Position numbers and translations under genes: made by a program. From Adineta steineri (Eukaryota; Rotifera; Eurotatoria; Adinetida; Adinetidae): 64,000 nucleotides of DNA. Location of the stretch: contig CAJNOI010000110.1 of the NCBI GenBank assembly GCA_905250115.1, forward strand, positions 186,001 through 250,000, in the 5' to 3' direction. Of the stretch, positions 32,401 to 43,127 are shown in pieces (the stretch's first letter is position 1; every line of letters begins with the position of its first letter). Below the pieces are notes generated by a model, which was not told the DNA's origin, searched no databases, and saw only the letters and a list, made by a program, of their open reading frames with translations.

Positions 32401-33934
32401 GATACATTTAATTATGCTATCCGATACACGAATATGTGATATACGAATAGTATTCTCTGACCGGGAGCAATTATCCAACTGTTCTGTTGAAATGAACGCA
32501 ACCGTCAAGCATTTAAAGGACCTCATATCAGAAATGTCGAATATTCAGACGGACAAAATGAAACTATATGCTAACATGAAGATAATAGACAAAGAACACG
32601 TTGCATGGGATGAAACTGACATCTGCCATAAACAAACTGTTTTTGTTTATCATACGAATCCAACTGAAGGCTTTCGCATTATGATACGTTTCCTCAATGA
32701 GTATCCTCGTGACGTACAACTTCCCGGCAATGCCACAGTGCAGTTACTCAAGCAATCAGTGCAGTATCTGTATGGGAGTGCAGCGAATAAGCAACGATTG
32801 TTCCACCACATGAGAGAACTTACTGATCCCACCACTTTACTTCGGCCATTTGCTGAATGCATTATAGATGTGTTACGACAGGAGCATACTTTTATTTTTC
32901 TACGATATAACATTACAGCCTCAAATTATGAGATCATTCCAATTGAGATACAATTCAATGATATCGTTGGTGTTGTAAGAACAAAAGCCGCAAAGAAGCT
33001 TCGCATGTGTTTTGAACAATATCTGTTAATACAAAATGGAAAAATCTTGGACATCTACGACAACTTGTCGTTACTCGTTAATGCAAGAGATATTCTTGAT
33101 TTAAGTCCTTCAAAAATCCCGATTGAATATATTTATGTGAAGTCACCAGACAGACTCGAGCGAATACCACTCGAACTCAAAAGGATGGTGACTGTAAAAG
33201 ATGTTCATCGAGGACTGCGCGCCTATCTTCATTTGCCAGAAGATCAGCAACGACTATCTTTTCGAGAACACCAACTTAATGACATAAATCAGTCGCTGGA
33301 ATTTCACAAAATAGACCAGAGTTCTACCTTACAACTAACCCTTATCATATCTTTGCGTTTTGTCATGGAAAATGATCGGATGTTCTCGGTGACCATCGAT
33401 CAATCCAGTAATATTCTCCAGTTGAAAACTGTTATTTATAATGAAGGCTTCGTAACATCAATCAATGAGCAAAAACTTCTCTTTCTCGGCGTTGAACTTG
33501 ATGATGATCTGACTATTAGACAATGTCGATTAAACAATAGTTCATTAATACTTCTGCTAATTCAAAAAACGGAAAACTTAGCTGTTAGTTCAGATCATGA
33601 TCAATATGATAGATTTGCTCGTAAGCGCAAAAGTATTTGGGAAGCTCGTCTCGGATTTGATGATGCTGGCGAGAGGGTTGACGAAGACGATGACAATGAT
33701 GGTGATTGTGATAATGATGACGAAGATGAAGATGGTGACAGTGATGATGAAGATGAAGATGATGACAGTGGCGATGATAATGTTGACAGTGATGATAATC
33801 AACATCTTCATTGTGAGAGCAATGCTCATTCAAATAATCAATCTTGCACAGACTCTTATTTATACAGAAATGACGAGAGTGACGAGGACGAATTTATAAC
33901 TAGCCTCGTTTTTTATTATCCCGATTTGAAATAA
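29480..33934 (+). CDS. ADP-ribosyltransferase fused to about nine ubiquitin-like domains, acidic tail
   Basis: A single exon of 1484 residues. Residues about 75-195 form the Rossmann-like N-terminal domain typical of bdelloid ART/TPR proteins (VIWFDANILLN...FLILSGDGADN...VFIFCN). Residues about 240-450 form an arginine-type mono-ADP-ribosyltransferase fold with the R-S-E triad: R333 in VYRGTK, S361-T-T in FLSTTM, and E414-x-E416 in KDEDEVLFD. A short TPR-like stretch follows (about 485-540). From about 664 to 1365 there are roughly nine tandem ubiquitin-like domains starting near 664, 743, 823, 902, 987, 1064, 1137, 1215 and 1290. Each has the beta-hairpin, LK-helix, Q.L....L.D pattern, as in LKTVIYNEGF then EQKLLFLGVELDDDLTIRQC. 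None ends in a cleavable GG. An Asp/Glu run (about 1400-1440) precedes the C-terminus. Mono-ADP-ribosylation, perhaps of the ubiquitin pathway, is the inferred role. Confidence 0.85.
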   Translation: MGSCAHTFITLNGCRLLTDQPLPVTYSVETYFTVYVAYYLSPKSLHTLRSLGYQLRAHQCRQPHEHYVIPKQTDLYTCMEVIWFDANILLNDAHTKKTKDSLEQSANKVSFYADSNAMIDTIKSAESSSIFLILSGDGADNVLWEIHSLRQLDTVFIFCNHTTKYRRLTKKYDKIACVFSDHETMVSCIRYHLLWADQQNIVTSLFTGGVTTTDLTPSLWWTKLLRHYLSINRQIDLYAQEDMLQKCRAYFRTERHDLTLLFKFEMEYWCDRVIEWYTKPSFLFKIVNQALRAVDYDALYMLRYYIVPLCESLVNYHPFIRRTLCGDKIPVYRGTKNMSKEELTKIQMNIGCLVYTNGFLSTTMNRKLAELFAGVGDQNNEGTHRVIFEILIDPSLDDDCVCADISNMSKIKDEDEVLFDLGSVFRVISVDYVKTSDYWCVKMESCDSTGLNTGETYLTRISEDLTHLKDYVARGRLLVEMGMFEQAIIYHDRLMKFGERKRDLAHICLSIGRTHDYLGHVTIALVYYSWAFQHDETALKAYDFGCKLVCLQSNPAQVLKWHVNPENIAHAHARLQQVREAREKYLELIEECLHAADIDYKKLAEHLNDLANTYTTPEADPIHECTLRCLQRIFPSRHPLIQKTQAYLAGRIYDKNSMPSLPCIRISILMTAEQVIRSLLIESSDTIMQVKTRLEKYYHIPCYKQELIVNNEILEDSRSLLSYNITNEVSLIWKIRSIPKPRIVRIRITGHKKRRFIRLRIQFWFSIYHVKLRLHRKYKYPPPSMQQLFSFNYELQDGTLLYDRLRRNPSFYLLHKKKKVNERVLFHVEMPAEHDTIQFVGDPSQITVHYLKSSIETNRGIPSRFQRIWLNGKELNEDNTSLTTYGVIQHATLTLDLTKKTTVTFWVEYNGRKETIELSPEATIIQLREQLHKKFGVSKDRQKLVSSEREWRSPNNYSILQVFANDRTEEFIARIHLIMLSDTRICDIRIVFSDREQLSNCSVEMNATVKHLKDLISEMSNIQTDKMKLYANMKIIDKEHVAWDETDICHKQTVFVYHTNPTEGFRIMIRFLNEYPRDVQLPGNATVQLLKQSVQYLYGSAANKQRLFHHMRELTDPTTLLRPFAECIIDVLRQEHTFIFLRYNITASNYEIIPIEIQFNDIVGVVRTKAAKKLRMCFEQYLLIQNGKILDIYDNLSLLVNARDILDLSPSKIPIEYIYVKSPDRLERIPLELKRMVTVKDVHRGLRAYLHLPEDQQRLSFREHQLNDINQSLEFHKIDQSSTLQLTLIISLRFVMENDRMFSVTIDQSSNILQLKTVIYNEGFVTSINEQKLLFLGVELDDDLTIRQCRLNNSSLILLLIQKTENLAVSSDHDQYDRFARKRKSIWEARLGFDDAGERVDEDDDNDGDCDNDDEDEDGDSDDEDEDDDSGDDNVDSDDNQHLHCESNAHSNNQSCTDSYLYRNDESDEDEFITSLVFYYPDLK

Positions 33935-34264
33935 TGCGGAAAACGTTTTTTTCTTCTTTTCTTATCATAATCTGACTCGAAGGGTGGCTAATCAAGAATA
34001 TAATAACTTTCTTCAATGATTTAGAATCTACCGTAATACAAATACAAACTAAATGATGGGGATGTGGGTGAGTCTAGCTACCGTGATCATGATTTCGTTC
34101 TTGCTTAAGGGATCCTTCAGACGGCATTCTATCTCTAGTTCGATTGAAAGTTATCAGTCGGAAATTATTCCCATTTATTGCACACTCAATATAAAACCAA
34201 ACAGTGATAGTGAATTCATTCGGCAGTCATATAAACAGTTACCATGAACGGTTTCGTCCTTGCC

Positions 34265-34617
34265 TACCCAGACAAACAAAATTTAAAAAGAAACGGAGAA
34301 ATACGGCGTACAAATTTTGAAATTTTAACAAAAAAAATCGGGAAAAGCGCACATTTCTACGATTTTTATCTCCGTTAGCTTGTCTACTGTGATTAATGCG
34401 TCAATAATCTGTGCTTAAAGCGTTAAAACTCACAAAATAACGCGTAAAACCACGTTGAATTCCGCGTTTCAACGAGTAAATACGGAGTAGGTTTTAACGT
34501 AGTAGAACGCTTTCCAAAAAATTGCGTAGAAACGCGTTAAGAATTCGTAAAAACGGTGTATTTACGAATTTTAAACGCGTTCTTACGCTTTTTTTAGAGG
34601 TCTTGTCTGTCTGGGTA
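34265..34617. mobile_element. Short TA-flanked MITE, 353 bp (mariner-like ends)
   Basis: The ends are TACCCAGACAAACAA on the left and, reverse complemented, TACCCAGACAGACAA on the right. Both are flanked by or begin with TA, as expected for a Tc1/mariner-type target duplication. The inside is non-coding and unusually rich in CG steps (repeats of GCGTAAAA, ACGCGTT). It lies 330 bp after the ART-Ubl stop codon. Confidence 0.75.
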
Positions 34618-34800
34618 CGGGCTCATCATAAGATAAATCTGGAATCAAAGTAAATTCTGCATTGAATAGTATCTCAAATCAAGAGAAAGTTATAAGACTT
34701 GAGATCGCTCAATACTATGTGGATGCTAAGATAGAAATCCAAAGTACCACAGCTATTCTTCCAAACGATTGTTCAAGCAGGCTATGGCACAGTTTTTACT

Positions 34801-34862
34801 TGACTCATAATGGTGTTGGTATCATATTTAAAACGTATCCACGCCCACACCCCTAGTTAGAG
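34801..34862. repeat. Telomere-like inverted-repeat element, relative of the 27606 copy
   Basis: ATGGTGTTGGTATCATATTT faces TATCCACGCCCACACCCCTA, followed by GTTAGAGTAA. The non-arm centre matches the copy at 27606, so the two derive from one parent rather than arising independently from simple sequence. Confidence 0.7.
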
Positions 34863-35172
34863 TAAAAACGAAAAAGTGAGTTAATTGTGAACAGGGTTTT
34901 TTATGGTAGGAATAGGTCATTCCTTTTCGTTCTATGATCATTCTTTGATAAAGAAACTGAATTCTACCGGGAAAGAAATGAAAACGTTTTCAATATAGAG
35001 AAGATAACACATCTTTTAAGTCATTTTAATATTGACACATTTATGTTTGAAAATGAGCAGTCATCCTAATCCGGATTGTTGACTATTGAAGGAATCGGTT
35101 TCACCCACGGAATCAATTCTCTCAGATTCTCAAAATTCCGTGCCAGAATTGAATCGTGTTCAAATCGAATAG

Positions 35173-35212
35173 CTTGAAGATGAATATGCGTGTGAGAACA
35201 CCCACACTCAAG
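35173..35212. repeat. Minimal telomere-like inverted-repeat element (40 bp)
   Basis: It starts CTTGAAGATGAATATGCGTG and ends AACACCCACACTCAAG. The termini CTTGA / TCAAG are exact inverted complements and match other members. It is the shortest copy and useful for defining ends. Confidence 0.65.
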
Positions 35213-35497
35213 CAATACTTACCCTAACTGGGTATTTTATAATGTGTCTACCACGTTATGAAAAGAAAGGAAAAGAGAAAAAAAGTATGCGTCAGACAGA
35301 AAAAACATTATGCTTCATCAATTATTAAACAAACTAGATTAGTAGTCAGACTGTTTTTTTCTTCGTTCTGTCACAAAAAAAATAAGTTACTACCTAGTAA
35401 ATAGCTACGTAACTGGTTGTATTCACATAAGAGAAAAAAATGCTTCGTAGTTATTGACGTTTATTTTTTTCCAATACGTTCTTATATTAACTAAACA

Positions 35498-38400
35498 ATG
35501 GCATCCGTGAGTACAACCCAAACTCATGAAAAAATGAATCAGGAAATCAATAGATTTCTGGATTATTTACTCGATACAGATTCAACATCAGAAATAGCAT
35601 ATCATCAAAAAATTTTAGAAAAAGATGATTTGTATCAAACACAATATGGTTCATGTTTTGAGAAAGCCGTTGAACAAAAATTACAACAATGGAAAGAATT
35701 TGATCAAGAGCAGCAAACACTTATGAACGCAGAGAACGATCTTGGAGACAATGAATCTGACAATGAATCAGAAACAGAAGAAGAAGATGAAGAAAAAGAA
35801 GAAGAAGAAGAATTATTATCTGGAGATATCAATTTTGATCAATCATCATCGTTACGCAATTGTTCTAAACAAGAGGTAGATCTAAAACCACTTGAAACTT
35901 ATATTAATTCAATTGATCAATACAAACGTCTTCTACAATTCTTATATCATTGTCAACAGAGTCATTCTCATTTTACTGATATTTATTTTCGTACTCTTGA
36001 TCATTGTATGAAAAATCAAAATGAAAATATTAGTAGTATTGCTTTACAACAAATCGCTCTGCATCTTTCTGATGGTGTTAATAATCAGAAGCAACGTGAA
36101 CGTTTAATCAAACATCTCCCGAGTAAAACAACAATGTCTACTATTTCTGAAATACATAAACCAATTGTTCATACAATTGAAACTTTACTTTCAATTAATG
36201 AAACAATCGTAATGTCCCAAGATGATCTTGATATATTATTTCCTTATCGTGCTCGTTTTCTTGATTTACAACGTGAATTTCGTGATAGCACACATTATTT
36301 TATTGATGGTGATTCATTACTTCTCTCCATTGCTCATCATATTAATGTTGATCTTATTTCATACTTTGGTAATACTCTTCATGTTATCTTCATTATTGAA
36401 CGTATTCTTTTAATACTTTTCAATCAAACCCATCAATGTAATTATACATTACTCTTTTTTGATTGTCATCATCAATTTTATCAAAAAGAAAAGTCAATTC
36501 TTAGTCTCATTCGTTCTTGTCTTATTACTCATCTTTCAAAAAATATTGATAAATATGGTTCTTCGAAAGTAAAACAGTTTTCATCATGGTTTGATGAAGA
36601 TTATAAAAAATTTGCTAAAGAAGAAAAACCACATTTTATATTCTATCATGATATGTCAAGTTTTAATTTAACAAAAGATCATCTACTATCTGAACTATCT
36701 TTAAAACAATTACTTTATATCTATCGTTTATTTGGTATTTATCATCAATTTGATTTAGAATGTCATGTGTATTTAATGAACAAATTAACATTGACTGATA
36801 CTTATATAAAATGTTTTCAAATGAATTATAGAGAAAAATGTTCTAAAAAACGAATAAATGATATAGTTCAAATACGAGCATTCTATCAACATATTACTAT
36901 AAATGAAAAGAATAAATGGACGGAATTTGAAAAACAAATAAGTGATATAATCACTCAAAATGATATACGAGTATTTCTCTATATTAAAACCATCATTGAT
37001 TTGATGGAAATGAAAAAGGTATTTTGTTTGATTGTGAATTTTAGGAAGTTTATTTTCTTTTATTCGATTTTAGGATCAAGTTGATGAAGAGGAATTATTG
37101 AAATATCTAAGTCCATTATTACTTCTTCACATAGCTCTACTTATTCGTTTATCATTAATTGATCGTCAAATTCCATCTGACTTCCCTTCGATTACATTCA
37201 GTACAATTTTTTCTCAACTAATTACTCAATTTCAACAACAATTAGCATTATCTGTATCTGCATGCTCATCAGTTCGATCTTGGTCGAAAATAACTGATCT
37301 ATTCGATGGACGTTTTTTTGCTTTTACTCTATATCAATTAAATCAATCATCATCAAAAATATCATTTGATTCCGATACAATGAATATTATCATAGATTGT
37401 TTATCATTCTTGAAATTTTCAGTCGATAAAAACATATTCTATGAAACAATAGAAAAACTAATTCAATCCAAACATTTAATATTTTCATCGTCATTTTCAA
37501 TAGAAACAGATGTTGGAAGTAAGTCACAAGAAATTGCACGAATATCAAATCGATTTATTGATACTTATTTACAACCGATTATATCAAATCCTGAGAAATT
37601 AACATTTAATTTTGTCGATCCGAAAAATGTTCAATTGGCTCGATATGAAGGTGAATATATTTGTCAGATTTATTAATCATATCAACTTGTCTTTTATTAT
37701 TTCTAGGAAAATACCATTGGCATGTGTATAAAGAAGTACTGTTTTTTTTATCATTGTTGTGATTCTTTAGTTATCTATGATTGTATTCTGTAGGTTGGTG
37801 ATGAAATTAGTCGGATACGAAATAATGATGAAACATTTCGGAACTCCACTAAATATCGTTATCGAACTAAACATCAACAACAATTGTAGGAAAAATCAGT
37901 GTTTTTTAATTATCTCTAGATACTTTTTTTGTTTAGTTACGCATATTTCACTTTATATGGCAAGTCATTGACTAATCGTGATGTTCGAGATAATCATCTA
38001 CAGATTGTTTTACCAACTGCTCCAACAACGATGTCAACTGACAATAAAAAGAAGGAAAAACCTCAGAAAAAAGCAGATAAAATTCGAGAAGATAATAAAC
38101 AACAAAAAATGATAAAACGTGCTGAAGATGAAGGTGAACAATTAACTTCAGTCAATAATTTATTAAAAGGAATTTCACTTGATGATTATTCAAAAGCAAT
38201 TGAAATTATTGATGAAAGTTTACCTAATTTTCAAACTTCAAATCATCGTCTTGAATTATTAAAACAAAAATTTCGTCTTCAACGAAAATATTTAGAATCA
38301 CTTCGAAAGAAAACTATTTTAACTATTGAAGAAACATCCAAATTAGAACTTCTTCAAATAGGTTATTTTGCAACAATGACAGATGTAGTACATCTCGAAA

Positions 38401-41400
38401 AGATTGTTGACGTCTTTGATAAAAAGAAAAAATATTTCGAAGAACTTATTAATCATTCACCATTAGATCGAGAACAATTCTATCGATTTCAAATGGAACA
38501 AATCAATAGTCGATTACCAAGACGTGAACAAGGTACGCCTGATAATCGTGTAGTAGATTTTATTCCAGATGAATGGCAAGTCAAGTTTCTTGATGCTGTG
38601 GATAAACGACAATCCATTATTATTGTTGCACCTACTGCTTCAGGTTAATTTTAATTTAGATTCAGAATTCTTTTGTCATTTGTTGATATATTTAGGTAAA
38701 ACATATGCATCGTATTATGCAATGAATAAAGTATTAAAAGATAATAATGATCAACATGGTATTTGTGTTTATATTGCACCAACAAAAGCATTAGTCAATC
38801 AAGTAGCAGGTAAATTATATAGTGTATATTCTCTCTCCTATCTTGATCACTTATATATGTAGCAACAATTCATTCAAAATATGGTCCTGTATTTGGAATC
38901 TTTACACGAGATTATCGTGTTAATATGGATTCCTGTCGAATATTAGTTACTGTTCCTCAATGTATGGAAATTTTACTTTTGTCTCTAACACATCAACAAT
39001 GGTGTCAACGAATAAGATATGCAATTTTCGATGAAATTCATTGTATGTCAGGTGAAATTGGAGCTGATGTTTGGGAAAAAACCATGTTACTTATTAATTG
39101 TCCAATGATTGGTCTTTCTGCTACGGTTAATAATAGTGATGAATTATGTCAATGGATTACAAATGTTGAAAAACAACGTTCAAAATTATTCAAAACATCA
39201 ACACCTCGTCAAGTATGTTTAATTACTCATCATGAACGTATTGCTGATTTAAATAAATATTTATATTCAAATCGAGAATTATATCCAATTCATCCAATTG
39301 GAGTTATGAATACAAAACAATTAATGACACGAGGTATTCCAAAAGATTTTTCGTTGTCACCACGTGAAACTATAAAACTTAATGATCAAATTAAAAAAAA
39401 GTAAGTAGAAATAATTTAATACACATGCGATGACTTGATCATTACTCGTTTATGTAGACAAAATGATATTGAATGTAAACCAGTACCATCATTAACAGAA
39501 TATTTCTCATCTGATTGGATAATTGAACGAAGTATATGTAATGAATATTCAAAACTTGTTCAGAATCAATTCCATCATTTGATTGATAAACAAAAAACGT
39601 CCACGATCGATTCGATTATTACAGCATTGCAACCAATTACGTCAAGTGATGTTAAATATCCTGAAACTAAAAAAGTATCATCATTAATTGTTGATTTTAT
39701 CGATACATTGAAAGAAAAAAATCTTCTTCCGTGTATTGTTTTTTCGGATAATCGAGTTTTATGTGAAAAAATGGCTGAAAGTGTTGCAAAACATTACGAC
39801 CAAATAGAAAACGATTTACGAGAAACGAAATATAAAAAACAAATTGAAGAATTAAAAAACCGTTTAGAATTAGCAGAACAAAATCGTCAAAAACTTAAAC
39901 AAAAAAAAGTCTCGAAATCTTCGAGTAAACGTCATCATGATGAAGATAATATTGATGAAATAAAAATGGTCGAAGAAGAAAATAATCAAATTTTACTTTC
40001 TGATCATGAACAACAATTATTAGATGGAATTTTAGATGAAGGAACATTAGCTAATCGACGAAGATGTGATCGAGAATTAGCTGATGCTTTACTAGAACGG
40101 GCAGATAAGGATAATTCTCGATTAGTATCATATATGCGACGTGGTGTTGCTTATCATCATTCTGGTTTGAATAATAAAGGTCGTGTTGCTGTCGAAGCTC
40201 TTTTTCGTACTCGATACATTCAAGTTGTTTTTTCTACAGCAACTCTTGGTATGATTTTTTTTATCATATTTAAAAAAAAACGAATAATTATTATTTGATT
40301 TTTTCCGTAGCATTGGGTATTCATATGCCAGCAAAGACAGTTGCATTTATACAAGATACAATTTATCTCGATGCTTTACAATATCGACAAGCATCAGGAC
40401 GTGCTGGCCGTCGTGGTTTTGATATACAAGGTCATGTCATATTTATTGATATTCCTTTAGCAAAAATAAGTCATTTAATGATGTCTGCAATACCAAATAT
40501 TCATGCACATTTTCCTACAAGTGTAACATTTCTTATGCGTCTTTTACATTTATGTTCAAATGCTAAAGATATTAATGATGCAATTAATCGATCATTAATT
40601 GTATTACAATGTCCATTGATTGCGCAATCATCAATGAATAGTCAACTAATTGATGTTCAAACACGTTTTCATTGTTTATTTACAATGGATTTTCTTTATC
40701 GATTAAATTTAATTAATAAACATGGAGAATTAATTGGTTTAGCTGGTCTTTTAACTCATATACATTATTTTGAACCAGCAAATATTTTACTTGTTTATCT
40801 TATGGATACTCGATTATTTCATCAAATTAAGGATCAATTTGAAATCATTACAATCTTGGCTTATCTCTTCACGAATATGCCATGGTAAGTTAAATATATC
40901 ATCTTCCAAATTGATAGATTTCATTTAGGTTAATTACCGATAAAAAATATGAAAATCTGATGAAAAATCGAAAAGAAACGAAACTTAATTCAAAATTATT
41001 CTTACCACCAATTTCCAACGCATTTCGACAACGTATTGATGTTTATAATTCAATCGTTAAAGAAGTTTATGGATGTTATATAGAAACAATTGCACAATAT
41101 CTTCGTAATTCGAACAATAGACACGAAGAAATTTTACCATTTTCAAACATTTCATTTGCTCAAAATATTGATTATGATAATGGTACATTTGAATATCAAC
41201 TACATCATCATTATTCACAACAAAGACAAAAATCATTATCAATTTCTCCATTTGCTGCTCTGTCAGGTCTTACTCATGAAAAATATATGTTAAATTATAA
41301 TCCAATTATTGGCTCATGGGATCTTGTTTATGATCTTGATTTATCACCAAAAGTTGTTCCATTTTTTGATATCAACTGTTGTGATCATACAAATACAGCT

Positions 41401-41691
41401 TACCATTTGAATAGTTATGTATTAGATTTTTATAAACATGGTTCGGAAGCTTTAATAATCATGGAAAATGGTTTAAATTCTGGTGATACATACAATCTTC
41501 TATTAGATTTTCAGTTGATGCTTTCATCAATTAAAACATCATTACAAGTTATTCTAGACCATGAATTGAAACATAATAATGAATCTAAGGATCGAAATAT
41601 GCTATCACCATTATATAAATTAATAACGAATTTACATATGAAATTTTCAACAAAGTTTCGTCGACAATATCCCGATCGAAATAAATTGTAG
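35498..41691 (+). CDS. DDX60: DDX60-type superfamily 2 RNA helicase
   Basis: Ten exons (35498-37018, 37074-37650, 37707-37735, 37794-37885, 37937-38643, 38696-38809, 38863-39400, 39458-40248, 40311-40884, 40929-41691) close in phase to 1901 residues; human DDX60 is about 1700. The N-terminal half has an acidic Glu run (about 95-110) and the DDX60-type segment HYFIDGDSLLLSIAHHIN. Helicase motifs are Q-like EWQVKFLDAV, motif I APTASGKT, Ia APTKALVNQVA, motif II DEIH, motif III GLSATVN, then YHHSGLNNKGR, VVFSTATLALGIHMPAKTV and motif VI QASGRAGRRGFD. The C-terminal part continues the Ski2-like fold. DDX60 supports RIG-I-type sensing and viral RNA decay in vertebrates; the same role here is inferred. 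A basic KKEKPQKKADK block sits before the helicase core. Confidence 0.92.
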
Positions 41692-41805
41692 AAGTTGCTT
41701 TTCGTTTCGATAATAAAAATAAATGTGGAAACTTCGGATTGTATCCGAGAGTTATGTGTACCGCAAAAAGTGCATATGGAAATCATAGGGAAATATCAGT
41801 ATTTT

Positions 41806-42715
41806 TGTAATAACTCAGGAATGGCTCGTCCAATTAGGTTCTACTTCGAACTCGACCGAGATCTTTATTAGTCGAAATTGTGTATAAAACTTCATCAATA
41901 TCTGACTCTCCTTTCGTAAGGTATCCTGTAAACGGCTGGCCGAACTTAGTCAACAATAAACAGTTCTAACAGCAGTGTCAGTATATGTGAGTTTTTTCAT
42001 AGTTTTCGGACAGTGTAAAGTTGAGGAAACCTCAAACACACCATATTTACCCCCTATCGTTATTCAAGGCTCTTCACAAATTCTATCTACTCCAAAAATA
42101 CTAGGTAAGAGGAGTAATTTTTAAATAAATCTGTGTTTGTAACTAGGGGGATCACGATTGTAAGTAACTTCATGAATCTATAAGAGATATATAATAGATA
42201 CAGACACGAGTATTTTCATAATAGCTCACCAATGTTAATAGCGATCGAGTTCGGGTTTTTACCTTTCGATAGGCCTTTTGACTAGATACAAAGCCAGGTA
42301 TTTGAAAAATCCAAAAACTACTAGTCATGTGAGACATATCTAGGCAATTTGGTTTCTAGATACAATTTTTGTGCATTTTGAGACCTTTTTCAGGCGATAT
42401 TTTGTTAGAAAGCTACGATTTGGTTCAAAACTAATATCAGATTCGGAATCAGCGCTAAAAACTGAGTCGATTTATATATGCTGTGAGTAGTTTTGAGAAT
42501 AATATTTTTTTTGAAAAAAAAATCCCTGTACTCCCCCTCAGGGATGGTCTGATCAATAATGAGAATTTCTTTTATAACTCAACAATGGTATAACCGATTG
42601 AGCTCATCTTCGAACTCGACCGAGATATCAACGAGACTAAACTGTGTAGAAAATTTCAGCTCAGTCTGATTCTCCTTTCGAGAGTTATCGTGTAAACGGC
42701 CGGACGGCCGGCCGG
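41806..42715. repeat. Dispersed repeat family: two clear and one degenerate direct copies
   Basis: Copies at about 41806-41945 and 42568-42715 share ATAACTCA, GAACTCGACCGAGAT, TCTCCTTTCG and TGTAAACGGC.GG in the same order. A third weak copy begins near 42222 (AATAGCTCACCAATGTTAAT, GATCGAGTTCG). The second ends in CGGCCGG iterations. The function and class are unknown. Nothing else coding is seen between DDX60 and the gene at 43128. Confidence 0.65.
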
Positions 42716-42736
42716 ACACACTGACCGATTCTAGTA

Positions 42737-42759
42737 GTGTACTCACTTTTTGAGTACAC
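42737..42759. repeat. Perfect 9-bp stem hairpin at end of the repeat
   Basis: GTGTACTCA, loop CTTTT, TGAGTACAC. It directly follows the CGGCCGG-rich end of the direct repeat and may mark the terminus of a mobile element. Confidence 0.6.
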
Positions 42760-42828
42760 AAAAAATAATTCATTTTATTCTCTTATAGCAAAAAAGCGAG
42801 AAAAAAATTTTTACTAGAAGAAAACAGA

Positions 42829-42944
42829 GTATGGGTGTGGATGTAGGTGAGGTAGGTGTGAGTGGGCCTAGGTGTTCCCACTCTCCTCATCTCATACTCA
42901 CATTCATCCCTACTCGCACCCACGCCCACCCACACTCATACCCT
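42829..42944. repeat. Longest telomere-like inverted-repeat element
   Basis: GTATGGGTGTGGATGTAGGT, GTGAGTGGGCC on the left face a C-rich right arm with CTACTCGCACCCACGCCCAC and CCACACTCATACCC. The whole 116 bp can fold as one long imperfect hairpin. It lies about 180 bp 3' of the minus-strand gene at 43128. Confidence 0.75.
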
Positions 42945-43127
42945 TATTAGACAAAAGCATCTAACATTTATGGACAGTAAAACAAAACACCATCTTGACA
43001 GTGCGGGATTACATTCCCTTATATATGGAAGTAATATAAATATCGGCGAAAAGATTTTTCATGCACAATAAAAATAAATGAAAATTTAGGAGATATATTA
43101 CAGAGTTAATATTGATCGTACATATGA

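Noticed and set aside
33585-33899. Several frames of His-, Ile- or Met-rich composition
   Set aside because: They are other-phase readings of the GATGAT-type DNA that encodes the acidic tail of the ART-Ubl protein.
34053-34247. 64-residue frame after the ART-Ubl gene
   Set aside because: No motif; starts in a half telomere-like patch and ends before the MITE; no splice support found.
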